Below the pieces are notes generated by a model. It was not told the DNA's origin and searched no databases. It saw only the letters and a program-made list of their open reading frames with translations. 64,000 nucleotides of DNA, from the NCBI RefSeq assembly GCF_002777915.1, contig NZ_NJGE01000004.1:62001-126000 (forward strand), read 5' to 3'. Source of the stretch: Bartonella tribocorum (GTDB lineage: Bacteria > Pseudomonadota > Alphaproteobacteria > Rhizobiales > Rhizobiaceae). Shown here one piece after another: positions 20,264 through 30,661 of the stretch (position 1 is the stretch's first letter; each line of letters starts with the position of its first letter). Position numbers and translations under genes: made by a program.

Positions 20264-21226
20264 ATGGCACGGCAACGCAAAAAAAAAGGGCGTCCTGTTT
20301 CTGGCTGGATCATATTTGATAAACCGAAAGGAATGAAATCAACAGAAGCTGTCTCACAAATCAAATGGTTCTTTCATGCACAAAAAGCAGGGCATGCGGG
20401 TACACTTGATCCTCTTGCTTCAGGTCTTCTCCCCATTGCTTTAGGTGAAGCAACCAAAACTGTTCCTTACGTGATGCAAGGCAAGAAAACTTACCGTTTT
20501 CATATCGCTTGGGGGCAAGAACGCTCAACAGATGATCTGGAAGGAGAAATAACGAAAACTTCTCTCAAACGTCCAACACAAGAAGAAATACTTTCTCTTC
20601 TTCCTCAATATACAGGTGTTATTTTGCAAACACCTCCACAATTTTCAGCAATCAAAATTGCTGGAAATCGCGCCTATGATCTAGCGCGTGAAGGGGAAAT
20701 CGTTGAAATTGCACCCCGTGAAGTAGAAATAGAAACTTTCGAATTAATAAAAATGCCAACCAAAGAGTATTCTGTCTTTGAAATAACTTGTGGAAAAGGA
20801 ACTTATGTGCGCTCACTAGCACGCGATATGGGACGTGATCTGGGGTGCTATGGGCATATCGCTGACTTAAGGCGTATTGCCGTCGCACCTTTTGATGAAG
20901 AGGATCTTATTACATGGGATGAACTAAAAGCAGCAACATCGTCAAAGAACAACACAGCAGATGAAAATGAGAATTTTTTTGAAAAAAACTTCTCAACACT
21001 CGATGAACTGTTAATTGAAACGGGAGCTGCATTAGATTGTCTTCCTCATTATCCGCTTACTGAAACCCAAATGCAGAGAGTTATGAGGGGACATTCTATT
21101 TCTTTGTGCGCTCATAAAACACTTCTTGATGAAGAAGAGGTTTGTGTCTTCTATAAGGAACAACTTCTTGCTATTGGCACTCTCGACAAAGGTCTATTTA
21201 AACCAAAGCGGATTTTCACAATTTAA
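20264..21226 (+). CDS. truB: tRNA pseudouridine(55) synthase TruB
   Basis: Forms pseudouridine 55 in the T-loop of tRNAs. 320 residues. Motif I is [18 protein letters not shown] near residues 41-58, with the catalytic Asp in GTLDPLASG. The ISxA-like motif [19 protein letters not shown] is near 125-143. The [15 protein letters not shown] segment is near 178-192. A PUA-like C-terminal part follows a poorly conserved acidic insertion (about 225-245). Last gene of the nusA operon; a terminator lies about 180 bp downstream. Confidence 0.95.
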   Translation: MARQRKKKGRPVSGWIIFDKPKGMKSTEAVSQIKWFFHAQKAGHAGTLDPLASGLLPIALGEATKTVPYVMQGKKTYRFHIAWGQERSTDDLEGEITKTSLKRPTQEEILSLLPQYTGVILQTPPQFSAIKIAGNRAYDLAREGEIVEIAPREVEIETFELIKMPTKEYSVFEITCGKGTYVRSLARDMGRDLGCYGHIADLRRIAVAPFDEEDLITWDELKAATSSKNNTADENENFFEKNFSTLDELLIETGAALDCLPHYPLTETQMQRVMRGHSISLCAHKTLLDEEEVCVFYKEQLLAIGTLDKGLFKPKRIFTI

Positions 21227-21404
21227 GTGTTTCTTTCTTCTAACCATCTCTTATTAAAAATATTGTTCTCTATCAAATTAAGAGAAATATGTTGTTTTTC
21301 ATTTCTCTATGCTCACCGTATTCATATTAAAACTTAAAGATCGTACGACAAGCCAACCCTATCCTATACTTTGCCATTCTCTAATTTTTAAACCCTTATA
21401 TTTG

Positions 21405-21429
21405 AAAAGCTTCATAAGAGGCTTTTTTT
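21405..21429 (+). terminator. Rho-independent terminator after truB
   Basis: AAAAGCTTC (21405-21413), loop ATAA, GAGGCTTTT (21418-21426), with the T-run continuing to 21429. The A-run on the left arm lets it work weakly in the other direction for the convergent MFS gene. Confidence 0.7.
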
Positions 21430-21450
21430 ATTTCTTTTTTAATCGTTTTT

Positions 21451-21600
21451 CACACATTAGTCCCCATTTGTAATGTGCAAGAAAATGGTTTTTATTGATT
21501 CAATACAAATAAGATCAATAGATTTAAAATAAGAGAATCTTAAAGATTTTTAGGGCTATTACTCAACATAGAAGTAATAAATATCATTATAAATCAATTA
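21451..21600 (+). repeat. dispersed intergenic repeat, copy A
   Basis: Two conserved blocks: CACACA...TTGTAA-TGCAAG...GATT(T)TTATTGATTCA (about 21451-21512) and TATCATTATAAATCAAT near 21582-21598. The same blocks in the same order occur at 34965-35088, 50971-51112 and 56847-56973. No protein is evident. Function unknown. Confidence 0.55.
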
Positions 21601-21697
21601 TTTAATAATTAAATCATTCGTTTTTGGGGCTTATGCTAACCAATTGACCAAAAGAGTATGACCATATTTAATATTTTACAAAAAAACTGTTCTAACC

Positions 21698-23326
21698 TTA
21701 AGGAAGATGATCAGAAGGAACTTTTAAAAGCATCTCATTGACTTGGGGTATTGTCTGTCGTTCAATCATGCGGTGCACTCTTATACCCTCAGGAGCACAA
21801 TTTAAATGACGCAAACGCTTATTAACTTCAGCATCCGCTTTTGTACGGCGATGATTATGGCGTAAATAATCTACCCATGTTGGCATATGATAAGCCTCTG
21901 TCCAATATTCAGGTCTTTCAAGATCTCGTAAAAGGACCCATTGACGTGCACCATCACGTAAACGAATATGGCGTCGACGCGTCATTACTTTGAGAAACTC
22001 TTCTAGATCATTTTCATGAATTTGATAATCAATCATTATCATGATCGGGCCACTTCTTGCTTTTAGGTCGAGTAAGAGTTCTGGCTCTCTAAAATGATCA
22101 AGGGGATTCAAATCTATTTGAGGAATTTCTTGAATTCTAAATTTTACCCCCGCAAGAGCCCCAACAATCAAGAATAGAGAACAAATACTCAAAGCAACTG
22201 TTGGAGAATAACCATCAGCTAAAATTCCCCAGATTGCACTACCAATAGCCATCCCCCCATAAGATGCGGTTTGATAAAGTGCTAAAGAACGTGCCACAAC
22301 CCAGCGTGGTGTAGAGAGCTGTACAGATGTATTAAACAATGATAATGCCAAAACCCAACATAAACCTGCAGGAAATAAAGCAATATGGCTTATAATCAGT
22401 GAGCGGCTTATTCCCAATAAAAAGCAAGAAAAAGCAAAACCAATAAATGCACTTGCAATAATTGTTTCTGAACGAAAATGATGCCGTACAAATGCATTAA
22501 TAATCCCTGCCGTCATAGCCCCTAACCCAAAACAACCAAGCAATGTACCATAAAGAAGGGCACTTCCTCCCAGAACTTGATGTGCAACAATTGGCAAAAG
22601 GGCTAAAATCGAAATCGCCCCTATACCAAAAAGGAATGCTCGAACCATAATACTCAGAAGATTAGGTGACATCGCAACATAACGCAAACCATCCGAGACA
22701 GCCCCTAATAGTCTTTCTCTTGGCAATGGATTGTTTTTATAATTCGATTTCCAGAAAAATAATGCACCAATAAGAGGGATATAGCTTATAGCATTAAACA
22801 AAAAAGCAGCCGATGCCCCCAAAGTTGCAATGATGGCTCCTCCAATAGCGGGTCCAACACTCCGCATCAAATTAAAACCGACACTATTCAAACTAACAGC
22901 TGCAGGAATATTTTCCCTACTCACGATATCTCCTATCGTTGCTTGCCAAGAAGGATTATAAAAGGCTGTGCCACATCCAATCAAAAACGTAAAACATAAC
23001 AAAAGCCAAGGTGTTAAAAATCCCATATAGGCTAAAATAGATAAGCTCATAGATATGACCATCATCATAATCTGTGCGCACAACATAATTTGACGACGAT
23101 TAAAATTGTCCGCTAATGCCCCTGCCATCAAAGAAAACATAACAAGTGGTAATGTTGTCGCACTCTGAACAAGCCCAACCATAGAATGCGAAGAACTAAT
23201 TAACGCCATTAACCACCCTGCTCCAACAGCCTGTATCAGCCCCCCTAAATTAGAAATAAGAGTAGATGACCATAAATTTCGAAATACCGAATTACGAAAA
23301 AGTTTTAATGTTGAAATGCTCTGCAT
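21698..23326 (-). CDS. MFS transporter, MFS_3/EntS-like family
   Basis: Major facilitator exporter of 542 residues. About 12 hydrophobic segments cover residues 10-400, with the loop motif GALADNFNRRQIML (motif A type) near 67-80. A soluble tail of about 130 residues follows (from LDLKARSGPIMIMIDYQI), with RDGARQWVLLRD and TWVDYLRHNHRRT motifs; it is typical of the MFS_3 (transmembrane secretion effector) family and resembles antibiotic-monooxygenase-like folds. E. coli EntS of this family exports enterobactin, but no siderophore genes are near, so the substrate is unknown. GGAGGG precedes the ATG. Not in an operon. Confidence 0.88.
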   Translation of the reverse strand: MQSISTLKLFRNSVFRNLWSSTLISNLGGLIQAVGAGWLMALISSSHSMVGLVQSATTLPLVMFSLMAGALADNFNRRQIMLCAQIMMMVISMSLSILAYMGFLTPWLLLCFTFLIGCGTAFYNPSWQATIGDIVSRENIPAAVSLNSVGFNLMRSVGPAIGGAIIATLGASAAFLFNAISYIPLIGALFFWKSNYKNNPLPRERLLGAVSDGLRYVAMSPNLLSIMVRAFLFGIGAISILALLPIVAHQVLGGSALLYGTLLGCFGLGAMTAGIINAFVRHHFRSETIIASAFIGFAFSCFLLGISRSLIISHIALFPAGLCWVLALSLFNTSVQLSTPRWVVARSLALYQTASYGGMAIGSAIWGILADGYSPTVALSICSLFLIVGALAGVKFRIQEIPQIDLNPLDHFREPELLLDLKARSGPIMIMIDYQIHENDLEEFLKVMTRRRHIRLRDGARQWVLLRDLERPEYWTEAYHMPTWVDYLRHNHRRTKADAEVNKRLRHLNCAPEGIRVHRMIERQTIPQVNEMLLKVPSDHLP

Positions 23327-23638
23327 CTTTTCCCTCCAAATCGGTATTTATCACTTTTGTTACCACACACACTCATAATCTTTGTATCAAAAGATGCATA
23401 AATCTTTAAAAAACCTCTCATAAAACCCTATTTAAATCAATATTTCAAAACAAAAGCCTTTACTTCAAAGAAAGACTTCAAAATGCTTATCAGGACTAGT
23501 ATTTTAACCTTCTTTCCTATATAAGGGCAAAAATAGATAAGAGTCTTTGACTCTTCTTATTTCCTCGCAGACCCTAGCTGAACGACATCTCGGCTATGGG
23601 TGACTTGATGTTTCTTCGTTTTTTGAAAGGATGATACG
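23327..23638 (+). promoter_or_regulatory. 312-bp gap holding rpsO promoter and structured leader
   Basis: Divergent gap between the MFS gene and rpsO. Two structures precede rpsO. AAGAGTC (23539-23545), loop TTT, GACTCTT (23549-23555) is a perfect hairpin. ACCCTAGC (near 23571-23578) can pair with GCTATGGGT (near 23593-23601), with one bulged base. S15 binds its own mRNA leader in several bacteria, including rhizobia, so this may be the autoregulatory site. The region 23340-23520 has no visible gene. Confidence 0.5.
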
Positions 23639-23908
23639 ATGTCGATTACAGCTGAACGTAAACAAGCTCTTGTTGCAGAATATGCAAATAAAGTTGGTGA
23701 TACAGGATCACCCGAAGTACAGATTGCTGTACTTTCTGAACGTATTTCTAATTTAACAAACCACTTTAAATCTCACAAAAAAGATAATCATTCTCGTCGT
23801 GGTCTTTTAAAGATGGTGTCTCAACGCCGGCGCCTTCTTGATTATCTTAAAGGAGTTGACCAAAATCGTTATCAGACACTTATTAAGAAGTTAGGTTTGC
23901 GTCGCTAA
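23639..23908 (+). CDS. rpsO: 30S ribosomal protein S15
   Basis: Primary 16S rRNA-binding protein of the small-subunit platform, 89 residues, the standard length. The family segments [11 protein letters not shown] (residues 21-31) and [20 protein letters not shown] (described by its ends, H50 to L69) are intact. AAAGGATG gives a strong ribosome binding site. A strong terminator follows, so pnp is probably made from its own promoter plus readthrough, as in other proteobacteria. Confidence 0.98.
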   Translation: MSITAERKQALVAEYANKVGDTGSPEVQIAVLSERISNLTNHFKSHKKDNHSRRGLLKMVSQRRRLLDYLKGVDQNRYQTLIKKLGLRR

Positions 23909-23917
23909 AAGAAAAGT

Positions 23918-23946
23918 CGGGTGGTTTAAAAAACCACCCGTTTTTT
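23918..23946 (+). terminator. Rho-independent terminator after rpsO
   Basis: Perfect 10-bp stem CGGGTGGTTT (23918-23927) / AAACCACCCG (23931-23940), loop AAA, then six T. The best terminator in the window; it starts nine bases after the rpsO stop. Confidence 0.95.
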
Positions 23947-23982
23947 CAACATGTTTCTTTTAATTAAAAATTTTAAAAGCTG

Positions 23983-24071
23983 ACAAGTTATTACAGGATA
24001 GGACTGTTCATCATTTCGCATTTAAGGTGATTTATCTCTCTCTTCTCGCAATAAAGATGGAAGTAACTTGT
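23983..24071 (+). promoter_or_regulatory. long-range stem in pnp leader
   Basis: ACAAGTTA (23983-23990) pairs perfectly with TAACTTGT (24064-24071), enclosing about 73 bases. It sits in the 211-bp rpsO-pnp gap. In enterobacteria an RNase III-cut hairpin in this place drives PNPase autoregulation; a similar role here is inference. Confidence 0.35.
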
Positions 24072-24157
24072 TGTCCACCCCAGAACTTGAAAATATGCTA
24101 CGCAAAGCCAGAATGTAAGCAATCAAAGATTTAAACACTGGTCATTAAGGATAAAAA

Positions 24158-26353
24158 ATGTTCAAAACACATAAGATAGAAATTGAATGGGCCGGCCGTC
24201 CGCTCACCCTTGAAACAGGGAAAATAGCGCGTCAAGCTGATGGTGCAGTGATTGCTACCTATGGAGAAACGATTGTCTTAGCAACTGTTGTATCGGCCAA
24301 AAGCCCAAAACCAGACCAGGACTTTTTTCCGCTCACCGTTAATTATCAAGAAAAATCCTATGCGGTTGGTCGAATACCTGGAGGCTATTTAAAACGTGAA
24401 AGTCGGCCAAGTGACCATGAGACATTGGTTTCACGTTTGATTGATCGTCCAATTCGTCCTCTCTTCGTTGAGGGGTATAAAAATGATACACAAGTCATTG
24501 TTTCCGTTATACAGCATGATCTCGAAAATAATCCCGATATCCTTGCGATGATTGCTTCTTCTGCCGCATTGACCCTATCAGGGGTTCCTTTTATGGGGCC
24601 TATAGCAGGTGCCCGCGTTGGCTATTGTAACGGACAATATGTTCTCAATCCTCATATTGATGAAATGCCTGAATCAAAACTTGATCTGGTGGTTGCTGGA
24701 ACAGAAAGTGCTGTATTGATGGTTGAATCAGAAGCACAAGAATTGCCTGAAGATATCATGTTGGGTGCTGTGATGTTTGGTCACAAAGGCTTTCAACCTG
24801 TTCTTGATGCCATCATCAAGCTTGCTGAGGTTGCTGCAAAAGACCCTCGTGATTTTGTTCCTGAAGATCTTTCTGACCTTGAAAAAGCAATGCAGGAAAT
24901 GGCCGAACAGGGTATACGAAAGGCCTACACAATTACTGATAAGCAAGAACGTTATGCCGCAATTGATGCCCTGAAAACAGAAGTCATTCATAAATTTATG
25001 CCAGAAACAGAAGAGAACTGTGACTTTAGTGCTGATCAAATTGCAACCGTATTTAAACAGTTGCAAGCAAAAATTGTTCGCGGAAACATTCTTGATACCC
25101 AAAAGCGTATTGATGGACGTAATCTTTCTACCGTGCGTCCTATCCAATCAGAAGTCAGTATTTTGCCTCGCACACATGGATCAGCACTCTTTACTCGCGG
25201 AGAGACACAAGCGATTGTCGTTGCAACATTGGGAACTGGTGAAGATGAACAATATGTTGATGCTTTAACAGGGATGTATAAAGAAACATTTCTCCTCCAT
25301 TACAATTTTCCACCATTTTCAGTAGGTGAAACAGGACGTCTTGGTTCTCCTGGTCGTCGTGAAATTGGACATGGAAAATTAGCATGGCGCGCAATTCACC
25401 CCATGTTGCCAACGAAAGAATCTTTCCCTTATACTATTCGTGCTGTATCAGAAATTACTGAATCCAATGGATCTTCTTCCATGGCAACAGTTTGTGGAAC
25501 GTCGCTTGCTCTCATGGATGCTGGTGTTCCGCTCGCGCGCCCCGTTGCTGGTATTGCCATGGGCTTGATTAAAGAAGGAGAACGTTTTGCTGTTCTGTCT
25601 GATATCTTAGGAGATGAAGATCATCTTGGTGATATGGATTTTAAAGTTGCTGGAACAGAAAATGGTATTACTGCTTTGCAAATGGATATCAAAATCGACG
25701 GTATTACCGAAGAAATTATGAAAATCGCCCTTGAACAAGCCAAAGATGGCCGAATCCATATCCTTAACGAAATGGCGAAAGCTTTAACCAGTGCACGAGC
25801 TGAACTGAGTGAATTTTCTCCACGAATCGAAGTGATGAATATTGCTGTTGATAAAATCCGTGATGTTATCGGCTCTGGTGGTAAAGTTATTCGAGAAATT
25901 GTCGAACAAACTGGAGCAAAAATTAATATTGAAGATGATGGTACCATTAAAATTGCTTCTGCTGATGCTAAAACCATCGAAGCAGCAAAACGCTGGATCC
26001 ATTCTATTGTCGATGAGCCTGAAGTTGGTGCTGTCTACCAAGGAACAGTTGTAAAAACTGCAGACTTTGGTGCATTTATAAACTTCTTTGGTTCTCGTGA
26101 TGGGCTTGTTCATATCTCTCAACTGGCATCAGAACGCGTCACTAAAACAACTGATATCGTTAAGGAAGGTGATAAAGTTTGGGTTAAACTCATGGGCTTT
26201 GATGAGCGTGGAAAAGTTCGCTTATCAATGAAAGTCGTTGATCAAGAAACCGGAAAGGACATTACCGATGATAAATCGATGAAAGAAGAAAAGTCCATGG
26301 ATGAAAAAAAACAACCTGAAAATAAGCGCCGCCGGCAGAAAAAAGAAGAGTAA
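24158..26353 (+). CDS. pnp: Polyribonucleotide nucleotidyltransferase (PNPase)
   Basis: 3'-to-5' phosphorolytic exoribonuclease of RNA turnover. 731 residues, normal for alphaproteobacteria. Two RNase PH domains (about 1-220 and 310-540; [19 protein letters not shown] near 79 and the [16 protein letters not shown] region near 345), a KH domain ([15 protein letters not shown] near 565) and an S1 domain ([17 protein letters not shown] near 625). The charged Lys/Glu tail ends in a basic stretch. TAAGGA precedes the ATG. A hairpin terminator starts 24 bp after the stop. Confidence 0.98.
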   Translation: MFKTHKIEIEWAGRPLTLETGKIARQADGAVIATYGETIVLATVVSAKSPKPDQDFFPLTVNYQEKSYAVGRIPGGYLKRESRPSDHETLVSRLIDRPIRPLFVEGYKNDTQVIVSVIQHDLENNPDILAMIASSAALTLSGVPFMGPIAGARVGYCNGQYVLNPHIDEMPESKLDLVVAGTESAVLMVESEAQELPEDIMLGAVMFGHKGFQPVLDAIIKLAEVAAKDPRDFVPEDLSDLEKAMQEMAEQGIRKAYTITDKQERYAAIDALKTEVIHKFMPETEENCDFSADQIATVFKQLQAKIVRGNILDTQKRIDGRNLSTVRPIQSEVSILPRTHGSALFTRGETQAIVVATLGTGEDEQYVDALTGMYKETFLLHYNFPPFSVGETGRLGSPGRREIGHGKLAWRAIHPMLPTKESFPYTIRAVSEITESNGSSSMATVCGTSLALMDAGVPLARPVAGIAMGLIKEGERFAVLSDILGDEDHLGDMDFKVAGTENGITALQMDIKIDGITEEIMKIALEQAKDGRIHILNEMAKALTSARAELSEFSPRIEVMNIAVDKIRDVIGSGGKVIREIVEQTGAKINIEDDGTIKIASADAKTIEAAKRWIHSIVDEPEVGAVYQGTVVKTADFGAFINFFGSRDGLVHISQLASERVTKTTDIVKEGDKVWVKLMGFDERGKVRLSMKVVDQETGKDITDDKSMKEEKSMDEKKQPENKRRRQKKEE

Positions 26354-26377
26354 TTTTTTCTTCTTATCATAATCATG

Positions 26378-26409
26378 AAATGCCATCCCAACATTGGAGT
26401 GGCATTTTT
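26378..26409 (+). terminator. Rho-independent terminator after pnp
   Basis: AAATGCCA (26378-26385) pairs with TGGCATTT (26400-26407); CCAA/TTGG inside extends the stem; T-run at 26405-26409. It covers the TTG at 26394 that opens the longest frame of the next gene, arguing against that start. Confidence 0.8.
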
Positions 26410-26426
26410 CTTTGAAAGAACCACAT

Positions 26427-27422
26427 GTGTTATCATTTTTACCTTTTGAAAATCATGCGCTCCCTTATCCAGATCCAAACCAATGCTGGCTCAGTTTTGG
26501 TTTAACGGAAGTTCCTGCTCCAGAATGGGCACAAAATTTAAAAGTTATCACGCCTTGGCGACCAGACTTTTTAAAATTTGTCGATACTCAATTTCATTGC
26601 TCTCCTCAAATAGATAAAAATTTCATCTATGATGGAGCATTTTTACGTTTAAGCAAATATCGCGGTTTTAACCAAAATTGTTTTCTTGATTTATTAGAAT
26701 GCGTTAAACCCAGTGGATGGATTGTGATCAGTGGGAATAAAACGGCTGGTGCTGCTTCAATGATGAAATGGGTCAAAAAAATTGTTCCCATAACCAATAA
26801 ACTATCTAAAAATCATGGTCTTGTATTTTGGCTTCAAGTTCCTCAACAAATAGAGAGACAAAATATAGCACAATTGCGCTCACAACCGCTTTCTTTTGAT
26901 AAATTTCAAACCACTTCTGGTATGTTCTCACACGGTCGTATTGATACAGGATCTGCAGCACTTGCTTCTTATATGCTCAAAGTTATTTCTGGGAAAACGG
27001 CTGATTTTGGAGCTGGCTGGGGCTATCTTTCTCACGTTGCACTTGAAAGCGATGTAAAACTTACAACTCTTGATCTTTATGAAGCAGACTACAACGCTTT
27101 GAAAGCAGCAAAACAGCACCTTGAACCCATAAAAGCCTCTTTTCCAATTCATTTTTATTGGCATGATCTTGTGCATGAGCCTGTCACAAATCTGTATGAC
27201 ACAATCATTTCCAATCCGCCGTTTCATACACAACAAACGACAGATGTCTCCTTAGGAAAAAGTTTTATTATAAATGCTGCAAAATGCCTGAAATCGGGTG
27301 GCAGTCTACTTCTTGTTGCAAACCGCCACCTTCCTTATGAAACATTGTTAAAAGATATTTTCCGCACAGTATTAATACATGAACAAGCCCATGGTTTCAA
27401 AATTATCGAAGCACGAAAATAA
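26427..27422 (+). CDS. Class I SAM-dependent methyltransferase, RsmC-like
   Basis: Likely 16S rRNA guanine-N2 methyltransferase of the RsmC/RlmG group; 331 residues from the chosen start. The N-terminal half is a degenerate methyltransferase domain; the C-terminal half has the SAM motif TADFGAGWGYLSHVAL near 185 and the NPPF catalytic motif (ISNPPFHTQQTT) near 262, typical of N2-guanine or N6-adenine methylation. No ATG is available near the 5' end: GTG 26427, TTG 26412 and TTG 26394 are all in frame, and the first two lie after the pnp terminator. It converges with hslU, with an 18-bp gap. Confidence 0.8.
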   Translation: MLSFLPFENHALPYPDPNQCWLSFGLTEVPAPEWAQNLKVITPWRPDFLKFVDTQFHCSPQIDKNFIYDGAFLRLSKYRGFNQNCFLDLLECVKPSGWIVISGNKTAGAASMMKWVKKIVPITNKLSKNHGLVFWLQVPQQIERQNIAQLRSQPLSFDKFQTTSGMFSHGRIDTGSAALASYMLKVISGKTADFGAGWGYLSHVALESDVKLTTLDLYEADYNALKAAKQHLEPIKASFPIHFYWHDLVHEPVTNLYDTIISNPPFHTQQTTDVSLGKSFIINAAKCLKSGGSLLLVANRHLPYETLLKDIFRTVLIHEQAHGFKIIEARK

Positions 27423-27440
27423 ACAAAACAAGCAATACCT

Positions 27441-28751
27441 CTAAAGAATAAAACGGGAAAGATCGATATCAGCAGCAAGCTCGCCAATAGATTTTCTGAC
27501 ATAATCGGCATCAATTTTAAAAGATGTTCCAGCTTTATCCGGTGCCGTGAAAGAAATCTCATCTAAAACGCGCTCCATAACGGTTTGCAAACGACGTGCT
27601 CCTATGTTTTCAATCCTTGCATTTAAATCTACAGCAATATCTGCTAAAGCATCAATCGCATCATCGGTGATTTCCAAATGAACCTCTTCCGTTGCCATAA
27701 GAGCAATGTATTGTTTAATCAAACTTGCTTCTGGTTCTGTTAGAATACGTCGTAAATCTTCCCTTGTTAAAGGGTTAAGCTCCACGCGGATCGGCAAACG
27801 TCCTTGAAGTTCTGGTAATAAATCAGATGGCTTGGAAACATGAAATGCACCAGAGGCAATAAAAAGGATATGATCTGTTTTGATTTGCCCATATTTTGTA
27901 GCAATTGTTGTCCCTTCCACCAAAGGCAAAAGATCACGTTGGACGCCTTCACGCGAAACCGCAGCACTGGCTCCACCATCCCTCGTTGCAATTTTATCAA
28001 TCTCGTCAATAAAAACAATACCGTCATTTTCAGCAACGCGAAGTGCTTCTTGAATAATTTGTTCCTGATCAAGGAGTTTTTCAGATTCATCATCAATGAG
28101 TGGTTTAAAAGCATCCCTTACCGTCGTTTTACGGACTTTTGTACGACTGCCCATTTTACCTAAAATATCGGATAAATTCATAATCCCCATTTGCGCCCCA
28201 GGCATACCAGGAATATCAAAGGTTGAAGCACTATTGCTATTATTATCGGCTACTTCTATTTCAATCTCTTTCTCATCCAATTCACCTTCACGCAATTTTT
28301 TGCGAAAACTATCGCGGGTAGCTGGACTTGCTGTTTTACCAACAAGGGCATCTAAAACGCGCTCTTCGGCATTCAGGTGAGCCTTTTCTCTTATTTCATC
28401 CCGTTTCTTTTCACGCACAAGAGAAACGGCAATTTCAACAAGGTCTCGAATAATTTGCTCAACGTCACGCCCCACATAACCAACTTCAGTAAATTTAGTC
28501 GCTTCTACTTTCACGAAAGGCGCTCCAGACAGTTTTGCTAATCGACGTGCAATCCCTGTTTTACCAACACCTGTTGGCCCTATCATTAAAATATTTTTTG
28601 GCATCACTTCTTCACGCATCGGTTCATCAAGCTGTTGTCTACGCCACCGATTACGCAGTGCAATAGCGACAGAACGTTTGGCATCATTTTGGCCAATAAT
28701 AAAGCGATCAAGTTCAGAAACAGTTTCACGAGGGGAAAATACAACACACAT
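27441..28751 (-). CDS. hslU: ATP-dependent protease ATPase subunit HslU (ClpY)
   Basis: AAA+ unfoldase that feeds substrates to HslV. 436 residues. [17 protein letters not shown] opens the N-terminal domain; Walker A is GPTGVGKTG near residues 54-62 (Gly where most homologues have Glu after KT); the pore motif GYVGRDVE is near 88; Walker [10 protein letters not shown] lies near 247; sensor 2 is [15 protein letters not shown] near 385. The ATG directly follows the hslV stop (TAA ATG), so hslVU is one operon. Confidence 0.97.
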   Translation of the reverse strand: MCVVFSPRETVSELDRFIIGQNDAKRSVAIALRNRWRRQQLDEPMREEVMPKNILMIGPTGVGKTGIARRLAKLSGAPFVKVEATKFTEVGYVGRDVEQIIRDLVEIAVSLVREKKRDEIREKAHLNAEERVLDALVGKTASPATRDSFRKKLREGELDEKEIEIEVADNNSNSASTFDIPGMPGAQMGIMNLSDILGKMGSRTKVRKTTVRDAFKPLIDDESEKLLDQEQIIQEALRVAENDGIVFIDEIDKIATRDGGASAAVSREGVQRDLLPLVEGTTIATKYGQIKTDHILFIASGAFHVSKPSDLLPELQGRLPIRVELNPLTREDLRRILTEPEASLIKQYIALMATEEVHLEITDDAIDALADIAVDLNARIENIGARRLQTVMERVLDEISFTAPDKAGTSFKIDADYVRKSIGELAADIDLSRFIL

Positions 28752-29333
28752 TTAAATAGCTTTCTCTAAAGAAGATAATTCTGCATCCAATGTTTCAATC
28801 GTAAAATGATCATTGGTGTAAACACAAATTTTAGCGGCAATAGCCATCGCTTTACGAGCAATGGTTTCTGCATCTAAATCCAAGTCCATCAGTGCCCGCG
28901 CTGCTGAAAGAGCAAAATTTCCTCCAGAGCCAATGGCCATAACACCATCTTCTGGTTCTAAGACATCACCAAGCCCTGTTAGAGCCAAAGTCACTTTCTT
29001 ATCAGCCACAAGCATCATTGCTTCAAGACGACGTAAATAGCGATCTGTTCGCCAATCTTTTGCAAGTTCTACACATGCACGCATAAGCTGATCAGGATAT
29101 TGCTCAAGCTTTGTTTCCAATCTTTCCAGTAATGTGAACGCATCTGCCGTAGCACCCGCAAAACCAGCAATAACCACGCCACTCTTCCCAAGACGACGGA
29201 CTTTACGTGCATTGCCTTTCATAATCGTCTGTCCAAGAGAGACCTGACCGTCGCCAGCCATCACGACTTTGCCACCTTTTCGTACTGTAATAATCGTTGT
29301 ACCATACATTATGTCTGGCTTATGTTCTGTCAT
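28752..29333 (-). CDS. hslV: ATP-dependent protease subunit HslV (ClpQ)
   Basis: Proteasome-like threonine peptidase of the HslVU complex. 193 residues from ATG 29333, chosen because AGGAG lies seven bases upstream; the frame extends to a TTG 15 bases earlier. The catalytic Thr is expected in [13 protein letters not shown] after a short propeptide of 11 residues, as in other alphaproteobacteria. AGDGQVSLG and the KVRRLG segment are conserved. It heads hslVU behind a good sigma-70 promoter. Confidence 0.96.
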   Translation of the reverse strand: MTEHKPDIMYGTTIITVRKGGKVVMAGDGQVSLGQTIMKGNARKVRRLGKSGVVIAGFAGATADAFTLLERLETKLEQYPDQLMRACVELAKDWRTDRYLRRLEAMMLVADKKVTLALTGLGDVLEPEDGVMAIGSGGNFALSAARALMDLDLDAETIARKAMAIAAKICVYTNDHFTIETLDAELSSLEKAI

Positions 29334-29368
29334 AAGGAGACTCCTCAATATTACTCTTCATTTTTAAT

Positions 29369-29397
29369 ATTATCTTTTCATACAATGTAAAACTCAA
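29369..29397 (-). promoter_or_regulatory. sigma-70-type promoter of hslVU
   Basis: On the minus strand TTGAGT (29397-29392), 17-bp spacer, GATAAT (29374-29369), ending 36 bp before the hslV ATG. No clear RpoH-type (heat shock) promoter was recognised by eye, though hslVU is a heat-shock operon in many bacteria. Confidence 0.55.
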
Positions 29398-29551
29398 TTA
29401 CTATTGTCCTATTTAAGAACATATACAGCAAAACACAATGATTCAGCATCACTCAATTTGTTGAAATTGAAAAAATGATATTATTGTTGTCAATGTAAAT
29501 TACTGCTAAATAGCTTTATGTAAACAGTTTGTGCCTTTATAGAGGAAAATT

Positions 29552-30541
29552 ATGAAAAAAATAGCTATAGGAACCTTAGGTGGAACAATTGCAATGACCG
29601 CTGATCGTTTTGGCCACATGCAACCGACTTTAACCTCAGATAACCTGATAAAAAGTGTTCCTGATTTAAATAAGGTAGCTGAGATTCATGCACAAACATT
29701 AATGCAAATACCAAGTGGATCTTTATCCTTTAAAATTCTTTTTGAAATAATCGAGTGGGCAAAACAACGAATAAACGCTGGCGCAGAAGGGATTGTATTA
29801 ACGCAAGGAACGGATACCCTAGAAGAAACAGCTTTTTTTCTTTCTCTTTATTGGAAGGAAGCTGAACCACTCATCATAACTGGTGCTATGCGTACCCCTC
29901 ACGAAGCAGGCGCTGATGGACCCGCTAATATTTTAGCAGCAACGCGTGTTGCAGCAGCCCCACAAAGCCGTAATCGAGGTGTTCTCGTTGTCATTAATGA
30001 TACTATTCATTCACCGTATTGGCTCTATAAAAGCCATACCGTCAAAGTTGAAACATTTCAGTCGGGTCTCGCAGGTATTCTAGGAACTATTTTGGAAGGA
30101 AAAATCATTTATTTTAATAATCAAAAATTTTTCCCGACAACGTTTGATCTTCCCCAAAACCACAATCATCAAGTTGCACTCCTTTATTCCTCTTTATCAT
30201 CTGATACACAATTAATGAAATTCTGTCTTGAAAGTGGATATTATACTGGACTTGTTATTGCCGGTTTTGGTGCAGGACACTGTAGTTTTCAAGAAGCAGA
30301 CCTTGTACGACAATATGCACAAAAAATACCAATCATTATTGCTAGTCGTTGTTGTAATGGCTCCACAACTCGTATAACTTATGGCTATAAAGGCTCAGAA
30401 ATCGATATGATTGCTTCGGGTGCTCTCATGTCTGGTTATTTATCAGCCGTAAAGGCGCGTTTGCTTTTATGGGCTTTTTTGGCACAAGGGCACTCGTTGG
30501 CACAGATCCGTGCACACTGGAATGACTGGACGATAAGTTAA
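29552..30541 (+). CDS. Asparaginase family protein (L-asparaginase)
   Basis: Hydrolyses L-asparagine to aspartate and ammonia. 329 residues. Both active-site threonine signatures are present: GTLGGTIAM near residues 7-15 and the VLTQGTDTLEETAFF segment near 84-98 (Thr-Asp pair). GADGPANILAATRVA near 118-132 fits the family. There is no obvious signal peptide, so a cytoplasmic enzyme is likely. GAGGAAAATT ahead of the ATG is the ribosome binding site. It is divergent from hslVU; 120 bp separate it from coaA. Confidence 0.9.
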   Translation: MKKIAIGTLGGTIAMTADRFGHMQPTLTSDNLIKSVPDLNKVAEIHAQTLMQIPSGSLSFKILFEIIEWAKQRINAGAEGIVLTQGTDTLEETAFFLSLYWKEAEPLIITGAMRTPHEAGADGPANILAATRVAAAPQSRNRGVLVVINDTIHSPYWLYKSHTVKVETFQSGLAGILGTILEGKIIYFNNQKFFPTTFDLPQNHNHQVALLYSSLSSDTQLMKFCLESGYYTGLVIAGFGAGHCSFQEADLVRQYAQKIPIIIASRCCNGSTTRITYGYKGSEIDMIASGALMSGYLSAVKARLLLWAFLAQGHSLAQIRAHWNDWTIS

Positions 30542-30661
30542 TAAAAATGATCTATTATTTTAAAGAAGAGAGCATGTAAAATAAAATTTATTTGAATATA
30601 AAGCAGCTCATCTTTCCGCTCTTAATCGATTGCTGTGGAAAAGAAAACTCGACAAATACAA

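Larger units (their letters stand above)
21227..21697. other. 471-bp gap: terminator plus degenerate repeat copy A
   Basis: Convergent gap between truB and the MFS gene. It holds a terminator at 21405-21429 and copy A of the dispersed repeat at 21451-21600. No ORF with a ribosome binding site or recognisable similarity was found in the rest. Confidence 0.6.
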
